DNA of 64,000 nucleotides from Diadema setosum (GCF_964275005.1 NC_092686.1:14947696-15011695), one strand, 5' to 3'. Numbered from the stretch's first letter, positions 44,459 to 57,053 are shown. Notes: generated by a model not told the origin, from the letters alone. Translations and numbers: made by a program.

Positions 44459-44950
44459 GAAGCTGGTTCAAACCTGGCATTCACTAGGACACGGCCAAGA
44501 CGCAATTCTAGTAAATCCGCATTTAGTCGGCAACCAACCTCGCTGCGCATGTTCTTGATAGATTCCGTTCACTTTCTTTCTAAACACTTCGTGACGTTTC
44601 CGCTCCTTCGGAAGAGGTGAAGATTTCCGCTTTCAGCTTTTGATCGAGACCAAAGTTTGGACGCGAAAATGAACTTCCTGACATCTTTTGCAACTTGTCT
44701 GCATTGTCGTGAGGACATTGTTATGACAGGATATTCGCCTTTCTGTCACACTTCCTTCTTCTTAAAGCTTGCGCAATACAATCAGCTTCACAAATACAAG
44801 CTATTTTCATCCGGAATATTTATTTCAGGAAAGCGCGAACCCAACAGGGATCTATACAGAAGGGAATGCGCGAAGCCACTGCGCACATTTACGGGAAAGA
44901 CATGGATTATTATATAGCTTGCAACGTGTAGGGATTAACCTCAAAGTCCC

Positions 44951-45233
44951 GGGTGCTGTTCGTTATTCAGAAGGTTCGTTATTCCGCAGGTTCGTTACTC
45001 CGAAGGTTTGTTAATCCGAAACACACGAATTCCCTATACCTATAGAGGTTCGTTTCTCCTAAAATGAAAAGGGGTGCGTTAATCCGAACATTTCTGGAGT
45101 TATTCCAAAGGTTTGTTATTCCAAAGGTTCGTTAATCGGAAAATGAAATTCGGAATAACGAACTTTCGGAGTAACGAATCTTCGGACTAAACAGCCTTCG
45201 GAATAACGAACCTTCGTAGTAACGAACTGTAAC
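44951..45233. repeat. Foldback repeat, 'gttcgttaatccgaa' family
   Basis: GTTCGTTATTCAGAAGGTTC on the left and GCCTTCGGAATAACGAACCT on the right, as in the copy at 34838-35345. Confidence 0.75.
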
Positions 45234-45389
45234 CCAAATCCCATTAGGCAACCGACCATCTCTTCCTCTGATGATGAACCGTGAATGTCAACATTCCCAA
45301 GGGCCCAAAGATGAAGACACTGCTGAAGATAAAAGTCGACAGTTTCCACAATTAGGAAGCGGAGGCACACCACTTGATCCCTGAATAAC

Positions 45390-45792
45390 ATAATGATGAT
45401 GATGATGATGATAATGCTAATAATAATAATGATAATTATCATTATCATTCACGATTTATATACTGTATAGGCCCTATTGTATGATGAAAAATACATCTAC
45501 GTAGTCACTAATGAGACACAACCACCGACGAGACGCAGAACAAGGGGGTTCCATGCATGGATTGTGACGGATGCCTCGATGTCTGATTCGTCGTCCGGGG
45601 CTTGTAGCAGTGCCCGATTGGGAGGAGAATGAGGAGGAAGAGGAGGAGGAGGAGGAGGAAGAAGAGAAGGAGGAGGAGAGAAGAGGTGGAGGACAAGGAG
45701 GAGGAGGAGGAGGAGGAACCAACTAGACATGAAGGTTCGCAGGCATATGAGAAAAACAAACAAACAAACAAACAAACAAACAAACAAACAAA
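45390..45792. repeat. Microsatellites: (GAT/AAT)n, (GGA)n and (AAAC)n
   Basis: TGATGATGATGATGATAATG near 45393, AGGAGGAGG runs 45630-45717, and CAAACAAACAAACAAACAAA at 45755-45790. Frames through them are low complexity. Confidence 0.85.
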
Positions 45793-46550
45793 AAGTTGAC
45801 ACTGAATTCATAGATTGCTTTAATTCCTCATAATGTCTGCTTTAGATGTTTGTTGAAAAGTCATCCCGATTGTCCTTTTATAGTCCATGATTTGAATTTA
45901 CCACTCTGGTGTGATCTTCGTATAAGTTTCGTCCGCGCTGTCTTCAGCGTTTTCGCAGCATCTGGCGCCCTTTCTGATTGATTTCGACACTCACATCACT
46001 GGTATAAGCCCGCAGTCAACAATACGTAGAGATTCGTATAGTAATGTCCAAGAAAACACGATTCGAACATTTTTTCCAAGTCTGACGGGTAAAGAATGCC
46101 GAAATTTATAGTGCTTACGCAACTTACCTCCAATATTTTGTCAGAGCTTTCCAGGACACTACTGGAATGGACTTTTATATGCTGAACATGCATGTTTCCA
46201 TGTTACTTTATTAACAGAGGACATTGGAGGAAAATGTGAATGTTATGCTCAGTCCAGGGGAAGGTGCATTCATGTCTTTTGTCAGTCATAGATTATTATA
46301 GGTCTTCGCGCCCAATTAATTTCATCAGTTTTGCATTCGATTTAATGATGCGATCATTCAAGAGTTCGAGTAATTTGGAATGATTACTGAGATCAACATT
46401 CAAAAAGGTAACTAGTTCATTCAGTTTAATTCCATCGACATGAGTTTATGAGTTTCTCAAATAAACATGTACAAAGGGCGTTCAAATTGAAAGTGAACGT
46501 GCAACGCATTCATTATCGCATCACCACCTACGTGAACAGCGTTAAACATG

Positions 46551-47164
46551 TTAAAGGGGAAATTCAGTCCAAATACAAGTTATAATCTGATAAAAAAGAG
46601 CAAAATCTTACCAGAAATTGGATAGAAAATAAGGTATAGCTATGACATTATGAACATTATGAAGTTTTGCTAACTTCGGCATAACCATAATTCTTGTACA
46701 GTGGATATGAATATGCAAATGAGTGAGTAACCATGTCATATAACCTCACAATATTGTCAATTGATCCTTACAACAAAATGACGAAAATTCAATGTTTCAG
46801 TCATTGAAGTCTGAAAAATTACATTATTCCTAGTTGAATAACTTCAGAATGGGGATCAGTTGGATATACCAGAATTTGAGCCTCGGGCATATAACACTGC
46901 GTTTTTATGAAAAACTTAAAATTTAAAAATTGTATGTACAAATTGTATAGCAAGTTGTGAGGGTATGACATGCTCACTTTGCCAATTGCATAATTATATT
47001 CATATTGACTGTTCAAGAACTGTTTTCTGAAAAATTAGAGAAACTTCAAAATATCATTTCTTCCTTATTTTTCATCCGATTTCGACCAAACTTTTACAGT
47101 TGAACTCATACGATTTTACCTTTTGTTATCAGATTAATTGATATTTGGACCGGATTTCCCTTAT
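46551..47164. repeat. 0.6-kb MITE, second copy of the family at 19324
   Basis: Ends TTAAAGGGGAAATTCAGTCC and CCGGATTTCCCTTATAA. The middle shares GTGGATATGAATATGCAAAT and AACTTCAGAATGGGGATCAG with 19324-19919. Confidence 0.75.
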
Positions 47165-47212
47165 AAGGAATTCAGGATTTAAAAATACATAGCGAACGTA
47201 TATAACATATGG

Positions 47213-47990
47213 CAGGGCTCCACACTAACTTTTATTTTTGGTGGCCCGATCGGGCCACCAAAATCATTGATTTTTATTTTTGGTGGCCCGAAAGTAAAAT
47301 CTGGTGGCCCGAAAAAATCAAGAAAAACATACATGTATAAGAAAAACTAAATTGGCCCTACTAAACATAGAAAAATAAATATTAAGTATTACCGAAGTGA
47401 TACAGGTACCCATGTCTAAAATAAATGAACAGAAAATTCCATCATCATATACCGTTATTTTGAGTTCTAAGATTTTGCAAATAGGCTTATAGATTATTAT
47501 AAAAGTTGATGCCTATTTAGGTGTTCAAAACTTACGTTTGAAATGAGAAAGTGTGAGCTTATATTGCAGACATTTGTAAACATCCGACATTTGTTTTAGC
47601 ATTGTAAAGAGTCGAAAGTTACCGTTATTCATTTCTGATTTCCGAATGTTGAAGCAAACATTCGACATTTATTCCAGCATCTTCCGGAGCAGAATGTTAT
47701 CCTCATTCATTTCCGAACGCAAAATCAAATATCTAACATTAATTTTAGCACCGTACGGAGCTGAATCTTACCGTTATTCATTTCCAAAATGTATAAGCAA
47801 ACATCCGACATTTATTTTAGTATCTTACGGAGCCGATTGTTACCGCTGTTCATTTCCGAAAGTAAAGGCAAACATCCAACTTTTGGTGGCCCGATGGGGC
47901 CACCAAAATCTTCATTTCTGAAATTTTGGTGGCCCGACGTGCGTTTTTGGCGGCCCCTGGCCACTGGGCAACCGTTAGTGTCGAGCCCTG
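47213..47990. mobile_element. 0.78-kb hAT-type MITE with 7-bp target duplication
   Basis: Ends CAGGGCTCCACACTAAC and GTTAGTGTCGAGCCCTG, flanked on both sides by CATATGG (47206-47212 and 47991-47997). CAGGG-type termini are typical of hAT transposons (usual duplication 8 bp; 7 match here). Subterminal palindromes TGGTGGCCCGATCGGGCCAC occur at both ends. The middle holds three or four ~70-bp units with 'AAGCAAACATCCGACATTTA'-type words. No transposase frame. Confidence 0.82.
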
Positions 47991-47997
47991 CATATGG

Positions 47998-48950
47998 GCA
48001 GTGTTTTTCGTTGTTGCTTTACATTCTTTGTAGAAACTTATTTGTTTGAATATCGAAATTAATGTACCTTGAAACTGGACAATTGCCTTATATTAGCTAT
48101 AGGCTGTACATTTTTATTCATACACGACTTAAGCTGCTGCTGGAGTCGAGAGTATACATTGATATGTCAAATAGGGACATAAGTGAAGCATTCGACAATC
48201 AGCAAGAATATAAAGAGCTAAAGCTGAGCAGATTGTGACAATTTAGAATGATATTGACATGGGGAAGTAGGAATGGAATCAAGCGTGTAAATAAGGATGT
48301 TGACATAAATATGATAAATTCTGAAGTATGGCCATTCCCTAGATGTTACATCCTGTTTGGGGTAAATTGAAAGTGGAAGAAAGGTCCACAGGAAAGAAAC
48401 ACATTTAGGGTTATGGTTATGGTTTAGTTTGATATGAGGATTAGGATTAGAGTTAGGGTTATATGTTTGTGCATGGGAAGAATGTATATTAACTATGTTT
48501 GGCTCCCATTTCATGGGAGCGATTTATTGTCGCAGGAGGAATGTCATGGAACCACATATAAAATGTCTTAATTATAATCGACATGAATGGGGAAGTTACT
48601 CCAAATGTCGCATGACTTCATTAACGCAGAAATTAATATGAAGGAGCACATCAGTGAAGTTTGAGGAAAATCAAGCTAGTATAGTATGGAAGATCTGTTC
48701 TTGCTTTTTTCTTAAGGACACGTCATTTAGCTTAAAACATAATTTAGCTTACCTCAATTTTATGTGGATTTATCAAATGCAGATATAGACCTACACCTTA
48801 TAGTGAAGTTTGAGGAAAATCGCTATACGTAGGAAATAATTTACATGACGTCACAATATGACATACAAAAAATATAAACAGAATTTCACAAAATGTTGAT
48901 TCTTTTGACGAACAGCGCACATTCGTCTGACTTTTTAATGACATATGTGT
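47998..48950. other. Intergenic stretch
   Basis: A short degenerate TTAGGG-like patch is at 48408-48460 (ATTAGGATTAGAGTTAGGGT). Otherwise AT-rich, with no gene recognised. Confidence 0.4.
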
Positions 48951-48964
48951 TTATAAGGCCAATA

Positions 48965-49905
48965 TCATAGGTTTTCCCGGCCAATTTCGCACTTTTGTCA
49001 GTCCAATTCCTCATTGCAGCATTCAGTTTAGCCAATTTATAGCGTAGATGATATGTTCGGTATTTCAATTTCAAGATCTCTTCAGTCAAATTCATTTTTG
49101 GAGCACTCGAATTATCTTTAACCTCATTCTAGTTAACACTTTTTTCAATTAAAATTCGTAAGACAAGCACTATTTCGTTATTCGTTCATTCAGTTTAGAA
49201 TGATGTATATAGTCACGTGATCACGTATATGCTGGGCTTGTTCAATCGAATTCATTTTGGGCATCCGATTTAAAATCTTCTGCAGTCACACATGTGTAAG
49301 CTTTGGTTCTTTCTTTAGTTTCTAAACTCTCTGTCTTCTTGAGATATGATATACGTCTGTGTCTAACTTGCGCTGTCATGACTGTAAGAAGATGAAGTTA
49401 ATCTGTAGTACTGGACACATATAGGCCTATAAGGACATGTATAATGAAAGAAAGGGAGCGTTACAGAACAACAAACTAGAGTTATCAGGTTATATAGGAT
49501 CGAAAATATGATATTTTTTTCTGCTTAACAGTAGCCTATGTAGATGAAAAAAAAACCACATAGAAATATACGTTTAATGTTCTCACCTTTTCAAAAAAGA
49601 AATAACGTGACGTAAATTTGAATGAAAATGTTCGGAATTTGACTGCCCATTCGCGAAACTGAATGACTCAAAAACCCTTTTGAGCGAGTGATGGCGAATT
49701 TGAATGAACGTAGAGTACCGGCCAATTTGAATGCCTTTTTTACGAATTCCAAAGCCACATGTGCAAATTTCATTGATCGAAATGTTTAATTGAAGGCATT
49801 CAAGTTGCAATTTTCAAAGACAGACTGTGTGATAAGGAGAGTTTTTTTTTTGCTGAATTTAATGAACCTTTTATCAATGGACTGACAAAAGTGCGAAAAA
49901 CCTAT
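48965..49905. repeat. ~0.94-kb repeat with inverted ends
   Basis: GGTTTTCCCGGCCAATTTCG then CACTTTTGTCAGTCCA on the left, and TGGACTGACAAAAGTGCGAA then AAACCT on the right. A diverged left end recurs at about 53960-54000 (TAGGTTTTCTCTGTCAATTT). Internal 'GCATTCAATTTGGCC'-like words in both directions create apparent reading frames on the minus strand that are not gene-like. Confidence 0.6.
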
Positions 49906-52610
49906 AATACCCCTCCCTTCTGAAAGAAGATATCAACTGCTCTTCCGTTATGTCAAAAAGAGAAACATTGTGTTAGCAATAGCAAAAGAAAATGGTGATA
50001 CTCTTGTTGTGTGAATCGCATTATCCAACTGTCAAATATGATCCGGAGTGGACAAGCTGAACAAGAGTAAACACTCTGCCTATCATATAGGAACATTGGG
50101 AACATACCTCTTCGAACATTAACGATAACAGTTTAACGGTACCACTTATATTATTGTAGTCATCACCAGAACTATAACTTGTGCCAATATATACATCGAC
50201 ACAGAGGAATAAGTCAGTATTGAAACCAGCCACTAGTGCAACATGTTTTGTCATTTTATTTTTGTAACGATGTTTTATAGAGTAAAACGCGATTCAACAT
50301 GTCAAGCTACGCAACTTTGTGGTGCGCGTGCGGCGGTGTATCATCATCTCAGTGGTATCCAACGGTCGATGTATAGCTACAAAGTATAACCTAAAATGAA
50401 CACGCGATGGCACATGATATATAGTGATGATCATGTAGCCAGCGATAGTGATATTTCAAGAAGTTAATTTAGTAGGCATAATCATCACAATATCGAAAAT
50501 AGTATGATGATTGTCGATGACACTAATACTGGTAATACCAATGATTATTGAAATGAGGAGTGTTATTGCGGATATATAGAAAGTTGTGAAGACGACCACT
50601 GAAGAAGAGTAATGATTGTGATGATATTGACAACAATAACCTTATCCGTATATGTGATATTTTCAATTTCTTCAATTGCTAAATTTCTCAAGTTCCCCAA
50701 GATAGCATGTGACTGACAGGTTGATTTCAGAAAATAATTCTCGCTTCCATCATTCGGTAGAAAGGAAGTCGCTTATCTTACAATGGAAATGAAAGAATCG
50801 TAAAACTATTTGCGCTGATGGTACAATGCGGTTACATAATTAGGAATTGTATCGAGAAGCTTAATTAGGGGGAGTCCCTGATTAGAAAAGGGGGATAAAC
50901 GGGAGAAAATACTGCGGCATCGGAAGTCCAGATATACAGCATGAGTTACTGCATGGATGCAAAAGAACTTACTTTTCTACATCGTCCCATGACTGGTCAT
51001 CAGTATCATTTTGATCATCCATATTGATGACTGGCTGACTCAGTGACTGATAGAACATGACTATTGATGAACTTGTTATTCATCTGGTTTATGTTTGTGT
51101 GTGTGTGTGTGCCTGTGTGAGCATGTTTCAATTACTCAGTATTTTGGCCTCGTTCTTATGTGGATTGGAAAACACGAATAAAGACAGTCTTTAACTTTTG
51201 ATAAAGTTAAACCCATCTTTCTAATATATCTTTTAAATGTTTCATACATCAATCATTCGATCTTTATCATTTTCATCGAGCGTCTTTTTTTTTTAAATCA
51301 TGTAAAACAGTGTTGATTCTCGTTAGGAGGTTACTCTTGATTTGCTTTTTTTTTAAATGCACATGTGAACAGTCATTATAGATGCAATGAAGAACAGTAT
51401 TTTGTAATTACAATGAGGAAGCAAAGGATATTTTGTTTTTGCGTTGTTGTTTTAGGCTTTAAAAAGATATAGTAACACCGTGTTTCAAATAAGACAATAG
51501 CAATAATGTACAATGCCGATATGCTCTATCATCCACTATACTCGATTATGGAATGACAATATCAAATCATCCCCAGTACTGTTTTGTTTCACCGAGACCG
51601 CAGGCCGAGGTGAAATAGAACTACATGCGTGAGGGATAATACTATGTTTATATGGAGTTCTATAATCCAGTACATGCATCAGTAAAACGTGCACTATAAT
51701 TATTGTTATAGCAAATAAACCCCTCCATCTACATGCATTTTTTGTTGGTCTAGGCCCTCCTATCCAATAGATCTACTACTGATTTCGTTTATATCACATA
51801 GGTCTAAATAAGATATAAAAGTTTCTTAATACATTAATTTTATCATACTGAGTATACAAAATGAACTAAGAAAAATAAATAAATCAAAATACCAGCTCTT
51901 AATAACACTGGATTCCCCGTGCCAAAATCAGTGAAGCCTAAACCGAAATATTCATGCGATCACGTGATGCAATCTAACCAATCACAACGTATATTATACC
52001 TGACCTATTTACTGTAAGACTGTTAATCACCTTGATATAAAATACATCATTTCCGTAGCAAAAATCATCAAGCATAGTTTGTTTGGGCTGATTCAAGAAA
52101 TATACGCATATCAAATAAAACAGGCGTCAATTGGGAGGATGAGATGGGATAGTTATTGATCGTAATCAGCCTCTGCAGGAGAGAATTGTCTAAATTTGAA
52201 AGCATGGTTGTTATCTGTGTGTGTGTGCGTGTGTTTGAACAGGTTCAGCTATAGTATAGAGGTATCTCATAAACAGAATGTATTTTAATATACAGAAAAA
52301 ATAGAATGTACATAATCTACTCTTACTGATATGAGTCTTTTGCAATTAGCAAGTACTTAGAAATTGTTGCAAGAGTTTTGATTTTGTTTGTTTCCAAAGC
52401 TTGTTTATATTCAAGAAGTGAAATCATAGTATACAATACTGCATAGCATATTATTGTGTAAAATGAAGTAACATATTAGTGTGCAGTAATGTAAAATGAA
52501 CAAATATATTTCAGTTGAAAGAGTTATGAAGAAAACTAAAATATGTTATCAATTGATGTAAGCTCTGATTCATCCAGGTAACGTTCAATTAAGGCAGAGA
52601 ATTAAACCAT
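49906..52610. other. Intergenic stretch
   Basis: AT-rich with short GT runs (51096, 52218). No gene, tandem array or inverted repeat recognised. Confidence 0.35.
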
Positions 52611-52612
52611 GA

Positions 52613-52827
52613 GCATCTGGACTTCCTGTTTTACATTCCGAGAACGGTTTCAAGTCCGATCCTGGACGCTGCATCAATGACTGACTCCGAACAAAAACGT
52701 CGGGCTGCAGTGCGTCTGCGCCGATCGGCAAAGACATTTTTCCCGCAATCAAATAACACGAGCTGATGACACGTCCAGGATCGGTCGTGAAACCGTTCTC
52801 GGAATTAAAGACAGTAAGTCCAGATGC
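52613..52827. repeat. ~215-bp inverted repeat with ~57-bp arms
   Basis: The left arm 52613-52669 (GCATCTGGACTT, then TTCCGAGAACGGTTTCA, then CGATCCTGGACG) pairs with the right arm 52770-52827 (CGTCCAGGATCGGT, GAAACCGTTCTCGGAA, AAGTCCAGATGC). The loop is ~100 bp and unusually GC-rich for the region. Could be a small MITE or a hairpin-forming transcript. A minus-strand frame across it is palindrome-driven. Confidence 0.7.
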
Positions 52828-53400
52828 AATAATGTAATTTGCACCTTTATTAAGATATATCATACAAATTTTTCATATTGCGCTATCATGATGACTGATT
52901 TCGATGCTGATATTAAAGACTATCAACAAACAAACTTCTTGGAAGCAGAAGAGCGGAAACGACAATGATTAAAAAAAATGAATAAAACCCTTAGAACTCT
53001 CAGATATCTTCTTCTTTTTTTTTTTCAATCAGAGCATCCTGCTTAAACAGAAAGGGAGCACACGGATAGGGTTCCGATGGCACGTGACTCTTGGTAGTAC
53101 AATGTCGATAATGACTTGAAACAAACAAACGAAGTAAATTGACCTCTATATACCTTCACACATCCCTGAAATATAGGCCTGTGGGCGATCGATGGATTTC
53201 CGTCTTATTCAGTGTAACAGGAAGAAAAGTTCAGATTAGTTCAAATATGATACAATGTACCACACGATAAAAAATACTGCCCATGTTGTTCAAAATGGGT
53301 TATAGCAGGGAGTTGGTTATTATAGGCTATTATGTGGGAGCGTTGATGAGACTCATACGTGCATCTCTACATAATAACAAAAGAGTAAAGAATGTAAATT

Positions 53401-53470
53401 AGTTTTATTCAATTGAATTAAATTCAGTTCAATTCAATTCAATTCAATTCAATTCAATTCAATTCATTGA
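53401..53470. repeat. (AATTC)n microsatellite, probable LINE tail
   Basis: Repeated CAATT pentamers after TTTTATTCAATTGAATTAAA, the same tail type as at 18225 and 26816, in minus orientation. Confidence 0.7.
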
Positions 53471-54119
53471 TAATCATAAAAATAGAAATATATACAGTGT
53501 AAAGCGTGTCGGGGAGTTCACAAAGAAAGCCAAAGGCTTGAGACAAGTGATTCCCTTTGTAGAGTTGGATACATATAAGAAGTTTTATGGATCATCATGA
53601 TGGCTGTCTTGTATAGGAGAAGCATGTAGACTAAGACATGAAAAACTAATCGATTGTGATTGGAAAAGAAACTGAATTGAAAGTCATCTCTTAATGGATG
53701 GGAAATCATCGATATCTCATAAAAGAAAACGATACACCGGTAGCCATTTTACATAATGATATTAATGTAGGCCTATAATAAATGCCTATGCACCGTCTAT
53801 ACTCATAACATTGTATGTGCGTTTGTGTGTTCCGTGTAGGAGATCATATGAATATTGATAGATAGATAATTAATCTGAGATAAGGGCATCTATATGGCCA
53901 ACATAGTTATATAGGGGCGACTGCAACTGTTATCAATAAATTTCAATATCACATTAGGTTTTCTCTGTCAATTTCATACTTTCGTTATTCCAATTCATGG
54001 ATGTGTATTAAAATTCACATAATTTATATAGCGCAGGCAAAGTATTGGGGCATTCAATTTCGGAATCCCAGTGATCGAATGGAGCAGCTATTCCTTTCCG
54101 TCAAATCAAAATCACGCAT

Positions 54120-55300
54120 TATACGTGCGTTCAAAAATTTCAAGATTCAAAGATTCAAATTTATTTCACTTCCATCAAATAAAAAAAAAAATATATACAA
54201 TGTATGCGCTCAGGATAGTTGTAATAATCGCAGAATGAGATTGATATAACAAAAGTGCATAACCTATGAAAATGAGTAACAGATGAAAAAATAACCCACA
54301 ATTATATACTTTTAATCATATACATAAAGCATGTAATGCAAGTTAACTAAGTTTAAGGATGGAAGTGGAAATGGAAAGTCCCACTAAGAAGCAAAGCTTG
54401 TACGATATGGGACCCTAAGAAAAGACACAAAACAGCTATATTAAACAAAATCAAACGAACCAATGTCAACTGACACGAAATCAAAATAATTGGGAAGGGA
54501 AAAAAGAAAGACAAAAGACAAAAAAGGAGGAAACTATATATATATACAACACGTGCCATCGTGGACGCTAGCAATAGATTCCACGATGTAAGAGTAATGA
54601 TAAAATACAACCTGGATTGAATAGAATGCAGGAGAAGGAGAGAATAGACACACTGGTAATAGCAGATAGCAGATAATGAGGAGGACTTGCGTTTAACAAA
54701 CTATTATTGTCTGATTTAAAAAAATGAATACATAATTGCTTGATGTTAAAAAAAAAATGATGACTTAACTGAGATGATAAAGCGGACCTAACTCGGTTGG
54801 ATGTTGTAAGATTTCAATAAAACAATTTTAATTTATTCTTAAAAGAGTTCAAAGTTTGAGCTGTTATAATATTATTATGAAATGAATTCCAACACTGATA
54901 GGCCCATCGTAGATGAATGTATTCCGAGCCAGCAAAGTTCTCAAAAATGGCAAATGAAAATCATTCGATCGTCTTGTTGGATAATTATGAACGGATTGAT
55001 TTCTTCGAAACTTTGTTTCAAATATATATGGAGAATCGTTTTTATTATAAATAAAGTGTCCTAAATCAAACAGATACAAATCTTTAATATTCAAATCTTA
55101 TGCTAAAAAAATTGCGGGTCAGTATGGGACAAAAATGTAGTATGACATAAATTACGTAGCGATTTCTTTTGTAATAAAAGCAGTTTATCTAAAAGTTTTC
55201 TATGTGTATTTCCCCAGGCGAGAATACCATGATTTAGATATGGAAATATAGGGATGAATAAAGTAAGAAGGGACGATAAAGGAAAACAAAATGTAAAGGG
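54120..55300 (-). pseudogene. Degenerate non-LTR retrotransposon (CR1/L2-like) 3' end with reverse-transcriptase C-terminus
   Basis: The reverse complement of about 55258-55105 reads 'PYLNHGILAWGNT', 'LLLLQKKSLRNL', 'SHTDPQFF' then a stop. After a frameshift, 55082-54864 continues 'IKDLYLFDLGHFIY', 'VHNYPTRRSND', 'GPISVG'. These are the characteristic blocks after the polymerase core in LINE reverse transcriptases. Stops and frame changes show it is dead. Downstream on the minus strand an AT-rich 3' UTR leads to a TTTGAATC-type short repeat near 54120-54160, the usual LINE tail. Confidence 0.7.
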
Positions 55301-55690
55301 TGTGTACAGTTCTGGTCGAGGTGTGGATTATATAGCTTTTAACGTTTTGCGAGATATTCAGAAACCACTAGGCCTATATGAGATGTCAAAGAGCATGCAA
55401 TTCTAAGGGGTATCAAAAGTTTATTTGATGAAAATCGGTTTTGAAATGGCTGAGATATCCAAAAACAAGGTGAAAAAAGAGATCCTAATAAAGGGCGTGG
55501 CCTGTCGCCTTTTATTATTATCACTTTTTGATATCTCAGCCATTCGAAAACCAATTTTCATCAAATAAACATTGAATCCTTCTTGAAATTACATGCTCTT
55601 TCATATTTCATAAGAGGTTTCTCATTACCTCACTGAGGAATGTTCAAAACATGAATCCCCACCTCAACCAGTACTGTACAGTCCCTTTAA
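55294..55690. repeat. Palindromic MITE, first of a tandem pair
   Basis: Inverted ends TAAAGGGTGTGTACAGTTCT and CAGTACTGTACAGTCCCTTTA. The inner arms are TTGATGAAAATCGGTTTTGA and AAAACCAATTTTCATCAAAT. Closely related to 55729-56171 and 12935-13769. Confidence 0.75.
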
Positions 55691-55728
55691 GCTTATCTTT
55701 TTTTTTCAATAGCAATCGCTGATCAAGT

Positions 55729-56171
55729 GAAAGGGATGTCATTATAGTATTGGTTGAGGTGAAAATCCAGCTTACTGCTTTTACCTTTTTGCGAGATACG
55801 AAGATATAGGCTACCACTTATGAAATGTCAAAAAACATCCAATACTAAGAGGAATTCAATGTTTATTTGATGAAAATCAGTTTGGGAACGACTGAGATAT
55901 CCAAAAACAAAACTAAAGCGAAACAGGTAAAGCAATCCTAACCTAAAGTGGGTCCCACCTTTTATTGGGATGATGGGATTTTCTTTTTTTTTATATCCCG
56001 GCCATATCAGAACCAATTTTCATCATATAAACTTTGAATTCCTCGTAGAAGTATATGCCTTTTCATATTTCACGAAAGGCTTCTGATTATCTTTAAAGAA
56101 AAAAAAAATCATCATCGAATTACGTTGTTAACCTCAAGCCCCATCTCAACCGAAACTATTTATCCCTTTAA
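55729..56171. repeat. Palindromic MITE, second of a tandem pair, just upstream of the paralogue
   Basis: Same family. GAAAGGGATGTCATTATAGT at left, AACTATTTATCCCTTTA at right, inner arms TTGATGAAAATCAGTTTGGG and GAACCAATTTTCATCATATA. It ends ~165 bp before the paralogue's 5' leader, so it sits in that gene's promoter region. Confidence 0.75.
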
Positions 56172-56335
56172 TATTCTAGCCAGTCTATACGTTGATGTAC
56201 AACGAGTGTGCTGCGCGTGTGAACGCAGTCAAGTCCTGACTGGTGGTGGCCCTGATGGTACATGGTGGTGAACGCATCTACTTGGACTTGGCAGTGGGTG
56301 TAGGGCAAAGGATCGCCGGATCTCGGGATCTCACA

Positions 56336-56457
56336 GAATTGTCCACTTCCAGAGATGTCCATATCGCAGACCAGGGACTGGAGAGTATTGACCTTTCATC
56401 AAACCTGTTCAACATAGGATTTTTGTAGCCGGTCCGGTCGGGTCATTGTCAGGAAAA
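56336..56457 (+). promoter_or_regulatory. 5' leader of the paralogous receptor gene
   Basis: Homologous to 4910-5047. It carries the shared words GAATTGTCCACTTCC, GACCTTTCATCAAACCTG and GGGTCATTGTCAGGAAAAATG, with small indels between. It directly precedes the paralogous start codon. Confidence 0.5.
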
Positions 56458-56583
56458 ATGCCAGCAAGAAGAAGATACGCTGCTAGTTCATCAGTGCTTT
56501 CACTGCTGCTGTTGGTGTTGGCTACAGCGCGTGTGGCTGTAACCAGCCGCGACCTCTTCCCTATCTGTACCAGTATGTGCGAG
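56458..56583 (+). CDS. Exon 1 of a tandem paralogue of the receptor gene (partial gene, continues past window)
   Basis: Encodes 42 residues: [10 protein letters not shown], a longer hydrophobic core 'SVLSLLLLVLATARVAV', then 'TSRDLFPICTSMCE'. It differs from the first copy by a three-residue longer core and a few substitutions, and ends GAG|GTAGGT in phase 0. Homology continues ~130 bp into the intron ('GTTCGACATT', 'TGCGTTGGCTG', 'CATGACTTTCA'), so it is a duplicated locus and not a processed copy. No counterpart of exon 2 is recognisable before 64000. In the first copy intron 1 is 5.2 kb, so a more distant exon is plausible. A promoterless or truncated duplicate cannot be excluded. Confidence 0.7.
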
Positions 56584-56935
56584 GTAGGTTTTCGAAAGCA
56601 GCTGCTCGAGTGATAATGTTTGCAATGCATTGTTCGACATTCGCCAAGTTTTATTTAGAACGTCTAGACGTTACTTGCGTTGGCTGTTCGATCGTAGATC
56701 ATGACTTTCACTTACGATTAATGTAGCAATTAAGGATGCCTATCATAATCTACAGATTAGTGAAGGACGTTGGATAAACAAAAAACAGAAGGAAAAATGC
56801 ATCTTCACCTTTGTTGTACCTTTTGTGCTGTATTGTGTAAAGAGAATATGAGAATGGTAGTATATTACACTGTATATACCAGACATTTATAATGTGCCAA
56901 AGAAGGAAAATGTGTGATATAGGCCTACACACCCA

Positions 56936-57000
56936 AATAGGATTAGGGTTAGGGTTATAGGGTTAGGGTTTTAGGGTTAGGGTTAGGGTTAGGATTAGGG

Positions 57001-57053
<53 letters not shown>

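Noticed and set aside
45474..45811. Ser/Pro/Leu-rich minus-strand frames
   Set aside because: Generated by the (GGA)n and (AAAC)n microsatellites.
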